Below are positions 53,123 through 62,423 of a stretch of DNA of 64,000 bases, in pieces. The stretch is from Myxococcales bacterium (GTDB taxonomy: Bacteria > Myxococcota_A > Polyangia > Palsa-1104): contig PNAM01000036.1 of the NCBI GenBank assembly GCA_003170275.1, positions 139,789-203,788 on the forward strand, in the 5' to 3' direction. The position numbers and the translations under genes are program-made. Under the pieces are notes generated by a model. The model saw nothing but the letters and a program-made list of their open reading frames with translations, was not told the origin of the DNA and ran no database searches. Numbering within the stretch: the stretch's first letter is position 1; each line of letters starts with the position of its first letter.

Positions 53123-56100
53123 TCAATATCGATACGTCCAATACAGATAGACTCCCGCCACGCCCGCGTCGCCGACCGCCGTGTCCAGCTCGCCGCCGTG
53201 CGGCAAGCGCACCTTGATCTGCGACTCGTTGGCGTTGGCGGCGCTGCGGCCGATCGACGCGCCGAACTGATGCTCGTAGCTGATGTACACGCGGTCCGAC
53301 ACGTAGCGGCCGACCTCGAGCGGGGAGAGCGCGAAGCGGGCCTGGCTCTGGTTGTCGACCGGCTCGAAGGTCTCGGTCGGCAGGATCGCCGCCATCTGCT
53401 CCTTGATCTTGTGCAGGATCACGTTCGACAGGATGCCGCCGATCTGCCGGTTCAGCTCGTGGAACGAGATCACCGAGCCATCGGAGGTCCTGCGCGTCGA
53501 GCCGGCCAGCACCAGGCCGACCAGCGTCGCCTGATCGTAGACCGGCGGGTCGACGGTGAGCGCCACCTGCGGATTCAGCGCGGTGCCCGATACGGTGACG
53601 GTCAGCGTCGCCCCGCCCGAGCTGCGCGTGGCGCGCAGGTGCAGCGTGGGATCGTCGGCGGGGCCGTTGAATCGGAGCTCCGCGGCTTCGAGGCGATAGG
53701 GGCGGCCGAACAGCTCGACCGTTCCGTTGGTGCCCTGGACGACGCCGGTGGCGGTGGTCTTGCCCGGCGCGACGGTGAGCGCGAGATCGGTCGCGAGCTC
53801 GAGGTTCACCTCGTGACCGCTCACCTGCAGCGGGCCGACGATGCGCGCCGCCACCCAGCGTCCCTTGCCGCTCTTGGGCTGCGCGATCCGCTCGGCGCGC
53901 CGATCGCCGAACCTCACGTCGGCCAGCTCGCCGAGCGGCTGCACCTGATCGGCGCCCGACAGATCGGGCAGGTTGATCGTGCCGCGGCGCAGATCGACGC
54001 GTCCGGTCCACTGCCCCGAGGCGCGATCGCCGACCAGGCCGAAGTCGGCGTCGAGCTTGGCGGCGAGCGATCCGTAGACCAGCGCGAACTTCTGCGCGTG
54101 CGCGTCGAGCTGGAGGCGGGTCGGCTGAACGCCGTCGACGCGCGCCTCGCCGGTGGCGTGCAGCGAGCCGTCGCCCGTCTTGACCTCGAGCGTGAGCGCG
54201 GCGCGGCCGTCGTTCATGCGAACATCGAGCGCGCCGTCGCGATAGTCCTCGGACTTGCCGCGCAGGCCGAGGTTGGCGCGGTGGATCGACAAGAAGCCTT
54301 GCGGCTTGGGTGCGTCCAGTGTGCCGCCGATGGTGAGCTGCGCGTCGAGTTGGCCGTCGAGCGAGCGGACCTCCTCGGACGCGCTGGCGAAGAAGCCGAT
54401 GTCCAGGTGTTGCGCGCGCACCGCCATGGCGAACGGGTCCTCGTCGGTCCCGCGCGACCACGACGCGTCGCCGAGGAGCGTGCCGCCGCGCGCCTGGGCG
54501 GCCGCGCCGCGGATGCTGAAGCGACGATCGCGATAGCGCACCTCGGCGTGCGCGTGATCGAAGCGATCGCCGCCGAGCTCGAGATCGGCCGCGCTCAGAT
54601 CGAGCAGCAGATCCGGATGCCCGAACGTGCCGCGCAGCGCGCCCTTGCCCCACACCGTGCCGGAGACGCGCGAGAGCCGCGGCTGCATGCCGCGCAGCGG
54701 CGACAGGGCGAACAGCGGCAGCGCGAGATCGCCGCGGATCGTGCCCTGCCTCCATTGCTCGCCGTCGAAGAGCTTCTTGGCGTCGAGATCGGCCTCGCCC
54801 TTGAAGGCGAGCAGCGGATGCTTTCGCAGCTCGAGCTTGCCGCTCAGCTGTGCGAGGTTGCGCTCGAAGGCGAGCTTGGCCTCGAGGTCGACCTGGTCGA
54901 GCACGCCCGGCTTGCTCAGGCCGGTCGCGCGCAGGCTGGCGTGCACCAACGGCGCGTCGAGCGTGCCGGTCATGCTCAGCGCGCCGTCGACCAGCCCCGC
55001 GGTGAACGGCGTGGCGACCCCGATCACCTGCAGCGGCACGCTCGAGAGCTCCACGCCCTTGACCTCCGCGCTCGCGGTCAGCTGCGCGGTGTGCTGCAGC
55101 GCGCTCAGCGCCTCGCGCGGCCTGGCCAGCAGGCGCGCCAGGTCGACGGGCGTCTTGAGCTCGAGCTTGATGGTCCCCGAGTTGCGCTTGGGGTGGACGT
55201 GAAACAGGCTGGCGAGGAACGTCGTGGCGGCGAACGAGGTGACGCTATTGGCGCGCAACAGGGCGCCGTCGTAGGTGAGGTTGATGACCGTGTCGTTGTT
55301 GGACAGATCGTCGAGGTTCCACGACGGCGCGTGCAGCTCGGCGTTGAAGATCGGATGGCGCGTGGTGCCCGAGGCGCGCACGCGCAGCGTGAAGAAGCCG
55401 CGCAGCCCGGCGATCGCCGGCGGCAGGCTGTCGCGGATCTTGAAGAACGGGATCGGGCGCGCCTCGAGCTCGAGCCGCAGCGGTTTGTCGTCGGCCTGCG
55501 CGAACGAGGTCGGCAGATCGAAGCGCGCGCCGATGCCCAGCCGGGTGCCGAGCTGGCGGGCCGACACCTCGCCGTCGACGCGGCCCTCGCCGTAGTGCGC
55601 GCGCACGCGGTAGTCCACGTTCTCCGGGATCCCCTCGTCGATCTGCCGGCCGTGGCCGCGCAGCTCGAGATCGAGCAGCGGCGCCTGGCGCGTGCCGGAG
55701 GCGTGGACGCGCACATTGAAGCGGGTGGTGGGCGGCTCTTTGTGACCGGGCGCGAGGAACGCACCCAGCTCGCGCAGATCGAGCTCGTGCGTGATCAGCG
55801 TGGCGTCCATCGGACCTGCGCGGAACGGCACGCGCCCGTTGAGCCAGATCTCCTCCTTGCCGGCGACCAGCTTGCAGTTGTCGATGGTGACCGCGCTGTC
55901 GAAGCGCAGCGCGCACGGCGATCCGGTCTGCCACACGTGATGGTTCGCCGAGAGCCGCAAGCGGTCGAGCGTGGCCTCGGCGCCGATCAGCTGGTCGCCG
56001 TTCCACAGGGGCAGGCCGTGCGCCTCGATCGCGAGCCGGCCGGAGCCGGCGCCCCAGGCGTTGACGTGGAGCATCAGGCTGTCGCGTCCGCCCGAGGCTT

Positions 56101-58453
56101 CGAGCGACAAGGTGTTGAACGACAGGCCGTACCATTCGACCTTCTTGTCGCTGGTGGCCTTGAGCGATGCTTGCAACCGCGGGGCGCGCAGCGTGCCGCT
56201 CAGGTGGACGCGCCCGTTCACGGTGGTGCCGCTGAGCGCGTCTTGGACGCCGACCAGCCTGGCGAAGCTCGCCGGCTGGAGATCGTGCGCCGCCAGCTGC
56301 ACCTCGATCGCGCCGCTCGAAAAGCGATACGTGCCCTCCACGCCGAGCGTCTGCCCCAGCGATGCCAGCACAAACCGATCGATGCTCACCGACGAATCGA
56401 TGCGCACCCGCGCCGGACGCGCGAGCGCCCAGGTCTGCGCGGCGGCAGCGACGGTGAGCTGGCGCACGGTCAGCTCGGCGCCGATCGGCTGCGCGCCGCG
56501 CTTGAGGTAGCGACCGTCGACCGCGAGCGCGAGCGTCGAGTGCGCGGGACCGCGACCGCGGAGCGTGAAGACGAGCCGCTGCGCATCGCTTTGGCCATCG
56601 AGCACCAGCGTGTCGGCGACCAAGCCCGGCGCGGACAGCCGATCGACGGTGACGTGCACGGCGCCGGTGAGATCGAGGGCGTGCACCTGCCCGTCGAGCG
56701 TCGCGAGGTGGGCGGTCGCGAGCCGCAGATCGCTGCCGTGCACGTGCGCGTCCAGGCGGAGCTGCGCGTTCTTGACCGCGTGGGCCGTCAGGTGCAGGCG
56801 GCCACCGAGGCGCGGCAAGCCGAGCGAAGCCAGGTCGGGCGCATCGATGGCGACGTCGGCGCTGAACGCGTCCGCCGTCGCCTGGCCGCGCAGCCGGACC
56901 GAGAGCCCGGCAAGCTCGCCGTCGAGCGCGGGCGCCGCCAGCGTGCCGGAGAGCCGAAGGTGCGCCGGCGACGGCAGGCGGAAGCGACCGTCCTTCGACG
57001 AAGCCACCAGCTGGTCGATGATCACGTCGGCGCCGGTGAGCTGCCCGCGATCGCGGCGCGGCGTGGCGCGCAGCTCGATGCGCGCGGTGGCGTCGTCCAG
57101 GCTGCGCAGCTCGATGCGGCTGTGCAGCCGCGTGCCGTCGAGCTGGGCGCCGACCGACAGCTCGGCGAGTGTGAGGTTGGCGCCCGGGACGCGAAGCTGG
57201 CTCGCGTGGAGCTTGCCGTCGAGGAGGGTGCGACCGTCGGCTCGGCGCAGCTGCGCCTCGAGCCGGGCGCTTCCGGCCAGCCCGGGCAGCCCGATAGCGG
57301 CCAGCCGTTTCAGATCGCCGGCCGAGGCGACTACCCTTGCGTCTCCAGCGCCGGTGAAGTCGCTCTTGCCGCTCGCCCGCACGCGCAGATCGCCGGTGAC
57401 GCCGTCGAAGCGCACCACCTCGACCGCGCCGCCCGCACGATCTCCGCCGGCGGCGATCTCGAAGTCGAGGTTCCCCGGCTGTAGGCCGCGCCAATCGTCC
57501 GCCGGCTGCAGTCCCCTGGCGGTGGCGTGCGCGGTCCACTTCACGCCCGGCCAGGTGCGCGCCAGCGTGCCGTCGGCGATCAACGTGCCGGTGGGCGGCT
57601 CGACGATCACGTGCGCGAGCAAGCCCGAGAGTGGACCGCCGCCGTCGACGCTCACCTTCCAGCGCCCGGCAGCCTGGAGCCCGGGATGGATGCGCTCGAG
57701 CTCGCGGCCGTCGGCAGCGACGGTGAGCTTGACGTTGGAGAAGGTCAGCTCGGTGTGCCCGCTCGGGCCGCGCGGCGGCTCCACCTTCAGCCCGCCGCTC
57801 AATTCGACGTGCGCGCCGAGCGGATCGCGCGAGTCCGAGATCAAGCGGTCGACCTGCACGGTCACGTCCGCGCCGGCAATGGCCAGCGCGCCCTCGATGT
57901 CGAACGAGCCGCGCGGCCGCTCCAGTCGATGGGTCTCGTGGCCGACCGGCGGATCGTAGCCACCGTCGAAGCGCAAGCGCAGGTGCTTGACGATCAATCG
58001 CGGCGGATCGGCCGGCGACGCGGAGGAGGGCGCCGCCGGTCCCGAGGAGCGGGGCAGCGCCGCAAAGTTCACGCGGTTGTCCTTCAGGTGACGGATCAGC
58101 ACCTGCGCGCCCTCGACGTCGAGATCGTCGATCTGCACGATGTGGTGCCACAGCGCGCGCAGATCGTAGTGCGCCTCGATGCGCCGCGCGTAGAGCGCCT
58201 GCGTGCCTTCCGAGTCGTCGATCTTCAGATCGTGAAGGACGATCGAGTGCGTGAGATCTCCCTCCACCGAGGAGAGCTGAACGTGGCCGGCGAGCGAGCG
58301 GTTGACCAGCGGCAGCGCGATGCGCACCAGCGCGCGACGGCCGGGCGCCGTGCGCACCGCGACGAGCACGCCGAAGAGCAGGAGCAGCACGGCGGCCAAC
58401 AGGCGCAGCGCGATCAGCGAGGCGATCCGCAAGATTCGGGTGGGGCGCGACAT
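53123..58453 (-). CDS. TamB-like translocation/assembly module protein
   Basis: A 1,776-residue protein with an N-terminal TM anchor (RIASLIALRLLAAVLLLLFG, ~9-28) and a very long beta-rich body of repeated AsmA/TamB-like strands (LRLRFDGG, LDGELAGLSVRLRG, LEARPIPFFKI). The C-terminal ~350 residues match the DUF490/TamB domain, ending VGRYVSDRVYISYEHQFGAS and then a final YLYWTYRY that resembles a barrel-docking strand. TamB forms a periplasmic bridge for lipid transport or outer-membrane protein assembly with TamA. Its start overlaps the tamA-like stop by 1 base (TGATG). Confidence 0.88.
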   Translation of the reverse strand: MSRPTRILRIASLIALRLLAAVLLLLFGVLVAVRTAPGRRALVRIALPLVNRSLAGHVQLSSVEGDLTHSIVLHDLKIDDSEGTQALYARRIEAHYDLRALWHHIVQIDDLDVEGAQVLIRHLKDNRVNFAALPRSSGPAAPSSASPADPPRLIVKHLRLRFDGGYDPPVGHETHRLERPRGSFDIEGALAIAGADVTVQVDRLISDSRDPLGAHVELSGGLKVEPPRGPSGHTELTFSNVKLTVAADGRELERIHPGLQAAGRWKVSVDGGGPLSGLLAHVIVEPPTGTLIADGTLARTWPGVKWTAHATARGLQPADDWRGLQPGNLDFEIAAGGDRAGGAVEVVRFDGVTGDLRVRASGKSDFTGAGDARVVASAGDLKRLAAIGLPGLAGSARLEAQLRRADGRTLLDGKLHASQLRVPGANLTLAELSVGAQLDGTRLHSRIELRSLDDATARIELRATPRRDRGQLTGADVIIDQLVASSKDGRFRLPSPAHLRLSGTLAAPALDGELAGLSVRLRGQATADAFSADVAIDAPDLASLGLPRLGGRLHLTAHAVKNAQLRLDAHVHGSDLRLATAHLATLDGQVHALDLTGAVHVTVDRLSAPGLVADTLVLDGQSDAQRLVFTLRGRGPAHSTLALAVDGRYLKRGAQPIGAELTVRQLTVAAAAQTWALARPARVRIDSSVSIDRFVLASLGQTLGVEGTYRFSSGAIEVQLAAHDLQPASFARLVGVQDALSGTTVNGRVHLSGTLRAPRLQASLKATSDKKVEWYGLSFNTLSLEASGGRDSLMLHVNAWGAGSGRLAIEAHGLPLWNGDQLIGAEATLDRLRLSANHHVWQTGSPCALRFDSAVTIDNCKLVAGKEEIWLNGRVPFRAGPMDATLITHELDLRELGAFLAPGHKEPPTTRFNVRVHASGTRQAPLLDLELRGHGRQIDEGIPENVDYRVRAHYGEGRVDGEVSARQLGTRLGIGARFDLPTSFAQADDKPLRLELEARPIPFFKIRDSLPPAIAGLRGFFTLRVRASGTTRHPIFNAELHAPSWNLDDLSNNDTVINLTYDGALLRANSVTSFAATTFLASLFHVHPKRNSGTIKLELKTPVDLARLLARPREALSALQHTAQLTASAEVKGVELSSVPLQVIGVATPFTAGLVDGALSMTGTLDAPLVHASLRATGLSKPGVLDQVDLEAKLAFERNLAQLSGKLELRKHPLLAFKGEADLDAKKLFDGEQWRQGTIRGDLALPLFALSPLRGMQPRLSRVSGTVWGKGALRGTFGHPDLLLDLSAADLELGGDRFDHAHAEVRYRDRRFSIRGAAAQARGGTLLGDASWSRGTDEDPFAMAVRAQHLDIGFFASASEEVRSLDGQLDAQLTIGGTLDAPKPQGFLSIHRANLGLRGKSEDYRDGALDVRMNDGRAALTLEVKTGDGSLHATGEARVDGVQPTRLQLDAHAQKFALVYGSLAAKLDADFGLVGDRASGQWTGRVDLRRGTINLPDLSGADQVQPLGELADVRFGDRRAERIAQPKSGKGRWVAARIVGPLQVSGHEVNLELATDLALTVAPGKTTATGVVQGTNGTVELFGRPYRLEAAELRFNGPADDPTLHLRATRSSGGATLTVTVSGTALNPQVALTVDPPVYDQATLVGLVLAGSTRRTSDGSVISFHELNRQIGGILSNVILHKIKEQMAAILPTETFEPVDNQSQARFALSPLEVGRYVSDRVYISYEHQFGASIGRSAANANESQIKVRLPHGGELDTAVGDAGVAGVYLYWTYRY

Positions 58454-60366
58454 CAGAACGGCTCGCCGATCGACAGGTGGAAGGCGACCCGCGAGCCCGG
58501 ATCGGGGTTGGGCGTGCCATCCGGCTCGGTCGGCGTGAGCCGGTTGAGCCGCACGCCGACGTCGGCGCGAATGGTGCCGATCAGCGTCTTGTAGCGCAGC
58601 CCGCCGCCCGATGCGTAGTGCAGCCGCGACAGATCCAGGCGATCGCCGCGCAGCCCGGTGGGAGCGGCCACGTCTCCGGCGTCGAGGAAGCCGGCGGCCT
58701 CGAGCCAGGCGCCGAACACGCGCACGACCTTGACGCGCAGCTCGACCTGGGTGAGGAACATCTCGTCGCCGCCCACCGGCAGCGCCGGCGATCCCGGCAG
58801 GCCCGACGGGATCTGCAGCGACAAGCGGTTGTAGTTGAAGCCGCGGTGCGTGTCCGGCCCGCCGAGATAGAAGCGTCGCGTGATCGGGCTGCCGTATTGG
58901 CCCTGCACGAAGATCTGGCCGAACTCTGTGCGGCCGGCGACCACCACGCGGCTGCCGAGCGCCAGGTAGCCGCGCACCTCCGACAGCAGCTTCTCGTAGG
59001 TGAACGCGCCGCCGGCGTAGACGCCGCCCTCCTCGGCGCGGATCGCAAAGTAGCCGCCGCGGCGAGCGTCGAGCGCGCGATCGCGCAGGTCGAGCGCGAT
59101 CTCCTGGTACCACCACCCGAGGCGATAGGGATCGACGTAGCCGTACGCCTGGCCCGCCTGCACCGGGTCGCGGAGCAGCGCCGGATCGGTGTTGAAGAAG
59201 AAGAACTCCTGGAAGTTGTACGAGAGGCCCACCTGCAGCCGATCGCGAAAAAACGTGCGCGAGTAGCCGATCTGCGCGCGCGGCCCGTGATACTGGAACG
59301 CGTACTCGAGCCCGAGGTCGTAGCCGACGGTGACCTTGAGCTCGTCGCGCGGAAAGATTACGTCGAGCTGCGTGAGCTCGGCCTCGGCGGTGGCGGCCGG
59401 CCCCTGGCGCACCGGCTGCCAGAAGTTGGGCACCGTCACGTAGGCCGGCTCGAGCCGCAGCTGCAGCGTGCGCAGCCCGTGAAGAAAGTAGCGGCGCGTG
59501 TGCACCAACCGGCCGCGCACCTCCATGCGCTGGAAGTCGAAGCTCACGCCGGCGCCCAACCGCCAAGCGCGAAAGGTGCTCTCCTTGACGGTGAGCACCA
59601 GGTCGGCGACCTCGGGATGCTCGGGGTTGGCGTGGTAGTCGAGCTTGACCAGCGAGAACAGGTGCAGGTTGGAGAGCTTCGATCGCGCGTCGGTGAGGGC
59701 GTCGAGCGAGAAGCGGGTCCCCGGCACCAGACCGGCGTGGCGCTCGAGCTTGCGTGCGTCGATCTGCTCCAGGCCGCTGACCTGGACCTGCCCGAGCACC
59801 GCGCGCGGCCCCGCGGTCACCTTGAGGGCGATGGTCGCCAGGTGGCGATCGCGATCGACGACCACCTCCCCCTGCACGTCCGCGAACGCGTAGCCGAGCG
59901 CCTTCAAGCGCTCTTCGATGAGATCCTTCTGCGCGAGGTAGAAGGCGTGGTCGAACACCTGCCCCTTCTTCAGCGCAAAGTGACCGCGAATGTCGCGCGC
60001 CTCGTCCGCCAGCGTATCGAGGCCGTCGAGCGAGATGGCGGCCAGCTTGGTCGCCGGTCCCTCGTCGAGGTTGACCTTCACGTCGACGGTGTTGCGCGCC
60101 TTGCCCGGCACGATGTCGGTTGAGACGACCCGCGCGTCGAAGTATCCGTGCGCGTGGTAGTACAGCTCGATGCGCCGTAGATCGAGCTGAAACGCGAACG
60201 GGTCGAAGTACTTTCCGGTGGTCAGTTTCTGGCGCAAGTCGTTCTCGTCGACGTGGCGCAGGCCTGGAAAGGCCAGGCTGTGGATCAGCGCGCGCGTGTC
60301 ATCGACCGCGTGACCGCACCCGCCCGTATACGCTGCGACGAAGACGGCGGCGAGCACGCGATGCAC
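58453..60366 (-). CDS. TamA-like Omp85 protein with lipoprotein-type signal (copy 1)
   Basis: A 637-residue Omp85-family protein. The N-terminus MHRVLAAVFVAAYTGGCGHA looks like a lipoprotein signal (Cys17), which is unusual for this family. POTRA-like repeats follow (~30-260, GLRHVDENDLRQKL, TVDVKVNLDEGPATKL, GYAFADVQGEV). The ~350-residue barrel carries the Omp85 signature RGF (RRFYLGGPDTHRGFNYN). It should insert in the outer membrane and pair with the TamB protein encoded next. Strongly similar to copy 2 at 60436. Confidence 0.87.
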   Translation of the reverse strand: MHRVLAAVFVAAYTGGCGHAVDDTRALIHSLAFPGLRHVDENDLRQKLTTGKYFDPFAFQLDLRRIELYYHAHGYFDARVVSTDIVPGKARNTVDVKVNLDEGPATKLAAISLDGLDTLADEARDIRGHFALKKGQVFDHAFYLAQKDLIEERLKALGYAFADVQGEVVVDRDRHLATIALKVTAGPRAVLGQVQVSGLEQIDARKLERHAGLVPGTRFSLDALTDARSKLSNLHLFSLVKLDYHANPEHPEVADLVLTVKESTFRAWRLGAGVSFDFQRMEVRGRLVHTRRYFLHGLRTLQLRLEPAYVTVPNFWQPVRQGPAATAEAELTQLDVIFPRDELKVTVGYDLGLEYAFQYHGPRAQIGYSRTFFRDRLQVGLSYNFQEFFFFNTDPALLRDPVQAGQAYGYVDPYRLGWWYQEIALDLRDRALDARRGGYFAIRAEEGGVYAGGAFTYEKLLSEVRGYLALGSRVVVAGRTEFGQIFVQGQYGSPITRRFYLGGPDTHRGFNYNRLSLQIPSGLPGSPALPVGGDEMFLTQVELRVKVVRVFGAWLEAAGFLDAGDVAAPTGLRGDRLDLSRLHYASGGGLRYKTLIGTIRADVGVRLNRLTPTEPDGTPNPDPGSRVAFHLSIGEPF

Positions 60367-60435
60367 GGTTTCTCCTCAGAAAGATAAGGTAGGCACCGCG
60401 CGGGCGACTTCAATTCAGCTAAGCTCGACGGCGCG

Positions 60436-62421
60436 ATGAAGGGTGTGCTCGGCGCGACGATCGGGCTTGCCGCGCTGGCGGTGGCCGGTTGCGCGGGCGA
60501 GAAGCCGGAGGGGCGGCCGTGGGTCCACACGCTCACGCTCGCGGGCGTCAAGAGCGTCAACAAGAGCGATCTGAAGCAGAAGCTCCTGACCGACGAAGAG
60601 CACTGGTACACCATCCGCAAGTACCTCGATCCGTTCACCGTGGACTCGGACCGCTCGCGGATCGAGGCGTACTACCAGGCGCACGGATACTTTCGCGCGT
60701 CGGTGCTGGGCGCCGACCTCACGCCCTATCGCGGCAGCGCGGATCAGCCGATCGCGGTCGATGTGAAGTTCACCGTCGACGAAGGCGCGGCGACGCACAT
60801 CGAGGCCGTCGAGCTGCACGGGATCGAGGGCCTGGGCAAGGACGGCGAGACGCTCCAGCACGAGCTGCAGACGCGGCTCAAACCGGGCGCGGTCTTCAAT
60901 CACGACCTGTACGCGAACGAGAAGAGCGCGCTGGAGAAGGCGCTGCAGGCGCTCGGCTACGCGTGGGCCAAGGTCGACGGCGTCGTCGAGGTGAACCGCG
61001 ACAGCTCGCTCGCGCGCTTCCGGCTCACCGCCACGCTCGGGCCGCTCGCCAGCTACGGCCAGGTGCACATCAACGGGACGGTGCGCGTGAGCCCGCGGCT
61101 GATCGCGCTGCACACCGGCATCCGCCCCGGCGCCCGCTATCGCCCCGAGGAGCTGGAAGACGCGCGCGGGCAGATCTACAACCTCGGCGTGTTCTCGTCG
61201 GTGCGCGTCGAGATCGAGCACGCGCCGGGACATCCCGAGGTGGCCGACCTGATCGTCACCGTGCAGGAGACCACCTTCAACGAGCTGCGCGTGGGCGGCG
61301 GGCTCGGGCTGGAGGCGCAGCGCACCGACGCGCACGCCTCGGTCACCTACGCGCGGCACAATTGGCTGGGCGGGCTGCGCACCCTGCGGCTGCGCCTCGA
61401 GCCGGCGTACGTCGCGCTCCCCGCGTTCTGGGACCTGCAGCGTCAGGGACCGGCGCTCACCGCCGAGGCGCAGCTCACCCAGCCCGACGTGATCTGGCCG
61501 CTCACGCAGCTCAAGTTCACGCTCGGCTACGACGTGGGCATCGAGTATCCGTACCAGTATCACGGCCCGCGCACGCAGCTCGGGCTCGCGCGCGGCTTCT
61601 GGCGCGATCGCGTGCGCCTCGGGCTCACCTACAACTTTCAGTTCCTCGAGTTCTTCAACACCGACCCGACGCTGCTCGCCGATCCGGCGCAGACCGGCCA
61701 GCTGTTCGGCTACGTCAACCCGTACCGCCTGGGCTGGTGGCAGGAGGACTTCGCGCTCGATCTGCGCGACAAGCCGCTCGATGCGCACAAGGGCGTGTAC
61801 CTGGGCGTGAGCATCGAGGAGGGCGGCGTCTACTCGGCCGGCGCGTTCTGGTACGAGAAGCTCACGCCCGAGGTGCGCGGCTACATCCCGCTCGGCGGCC
61901 GCGTCACCGTCGCGCTGCGCGTGCAGTTCGGCCAGATCTTCACGCAGGGCGATCTGGGTAGCCCGGTGACCCGGCGCTTCTACCTGGGAGGGCCGAGCTC
62001 GCACCGCGGCTTCAACTACAACCGGCTCTCGCGGCAGGTGCCGTCGGGAATTCCCGGCGTGCAGCCGATCCCGATCGGCGGCGATCAGATGCTGCTCGCG
62101 CAGGCCGAGCTGCGCGTCAACCTGTTCAGCATCGCCGACAACTGGGTCTCGCTGGCGGCGTTCCTCGACGCGGGCGACGTGAGCGCGCCGTCGTGCTCGA
62201 CCGATCAGTGCCGCGCGCTGTATCGCAACTCGAGCGTGCAGCTCACCAACCTGCACTACGCCGCTGGCGGCGGGGTGCGCTTCAAGACCCTCATCGGCAC
62301 CTTGCGCTTCGACGTGGGCGTGCGGCTCAACCGGCTCGACGCGATGGAGGCGGACGGCACGCCCAACCCCGATCCCGGCCAGCGCGTCGCCTATCACGTG
62401 TCGGTCGGCGAGGCGTTTTGA
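60436..62421 (+). CDS. TamA-like Omp85 protein with lipoprotein-type signal (copy 2)
   Basis: A 661-residue paralogue of the divergent copy 1. Signal MKGVLGATIGLAALAVAGC fits a lipobox (VAGC, Cys19). POTRA-like region ~35-270; barrel ~300-661 with RRFYLGGPSSHRGFNYN. Long stretches are shared with copy 1 (YHGPRxQ, FNTDPxLL, YVxPYRLGWW, EEGGVY). It has extra residues near the first POTRA (DEEHWYTIRKYLD) and a Cys pair (APSCSTDQCRAL) in the barrel. The next gene is a second tamB-like gene, 2 bp after. Confidence 0.87.
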   Translation: MKGVLGATIGLAALAVAGCAGEKPEGRPWVHTLTLAGVKSVNKSDLKQKLLTDEEHWYTIRKYLDPFTVDSDRSRIEAYYQAHGYFRASVLGADLTPYRGSADQPIAVDVKFTVDEGAATHIEAVELHGIEGLGKDGETLQHELQTRLKPGAVFNHDLYANEKSALEKALQALGYAWAKVDGVVEVNRDSSLARFRLTATLGPLASYGQVHINGTVRVSPRLIALHTGIRPGARYRPEELEDARGQIYNLGVFSSVRVEIEHAPGHPEVADLIVTVQETTFNELRVGGGLGLEAQRTDAHASVTYARHNWLGGLRTLRLRLEPAYVALPAFWDLQRQGPALTAEAQLTQPDVIWPLTQLKFTLGYDVGIEYPYQYHGPRTQLGLARGFWRDRVRLGLTYNFQFLEFFNTDPTLLADPAQTGQLFGYVNPYRLGWWQEDFALDLRDKPLDAHKGVYLGVSIEEGGVYSAGAFWYEKLTPEVRGYIPLGGRVTVALRVQFGQIFTQGDLGSPVTRRFYLGGPSSHRGFNYNRLSRQVPSGIPGVQPIPIGGDQMLLAQAELRVNLFSIADNWVSLAAFLDAGDVSAPSCSTDQCRALYRNSSVQLTNLHYAAGGGVRFKTLIGTLRFDVGVRLNRLDAMEADGTPNPDPGQRVAYHVSVGEAF

Positions 62422-62423
62422 GC

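Noticed and set aside
52652-57484. A 1,610-codon open frame on the plus strand
   Set aside because: It lies wholly antisense to the TamB-like gene, is built from low-complexity Arg/Ala/Glu runs and has no domain. High GC makes such shadows common.
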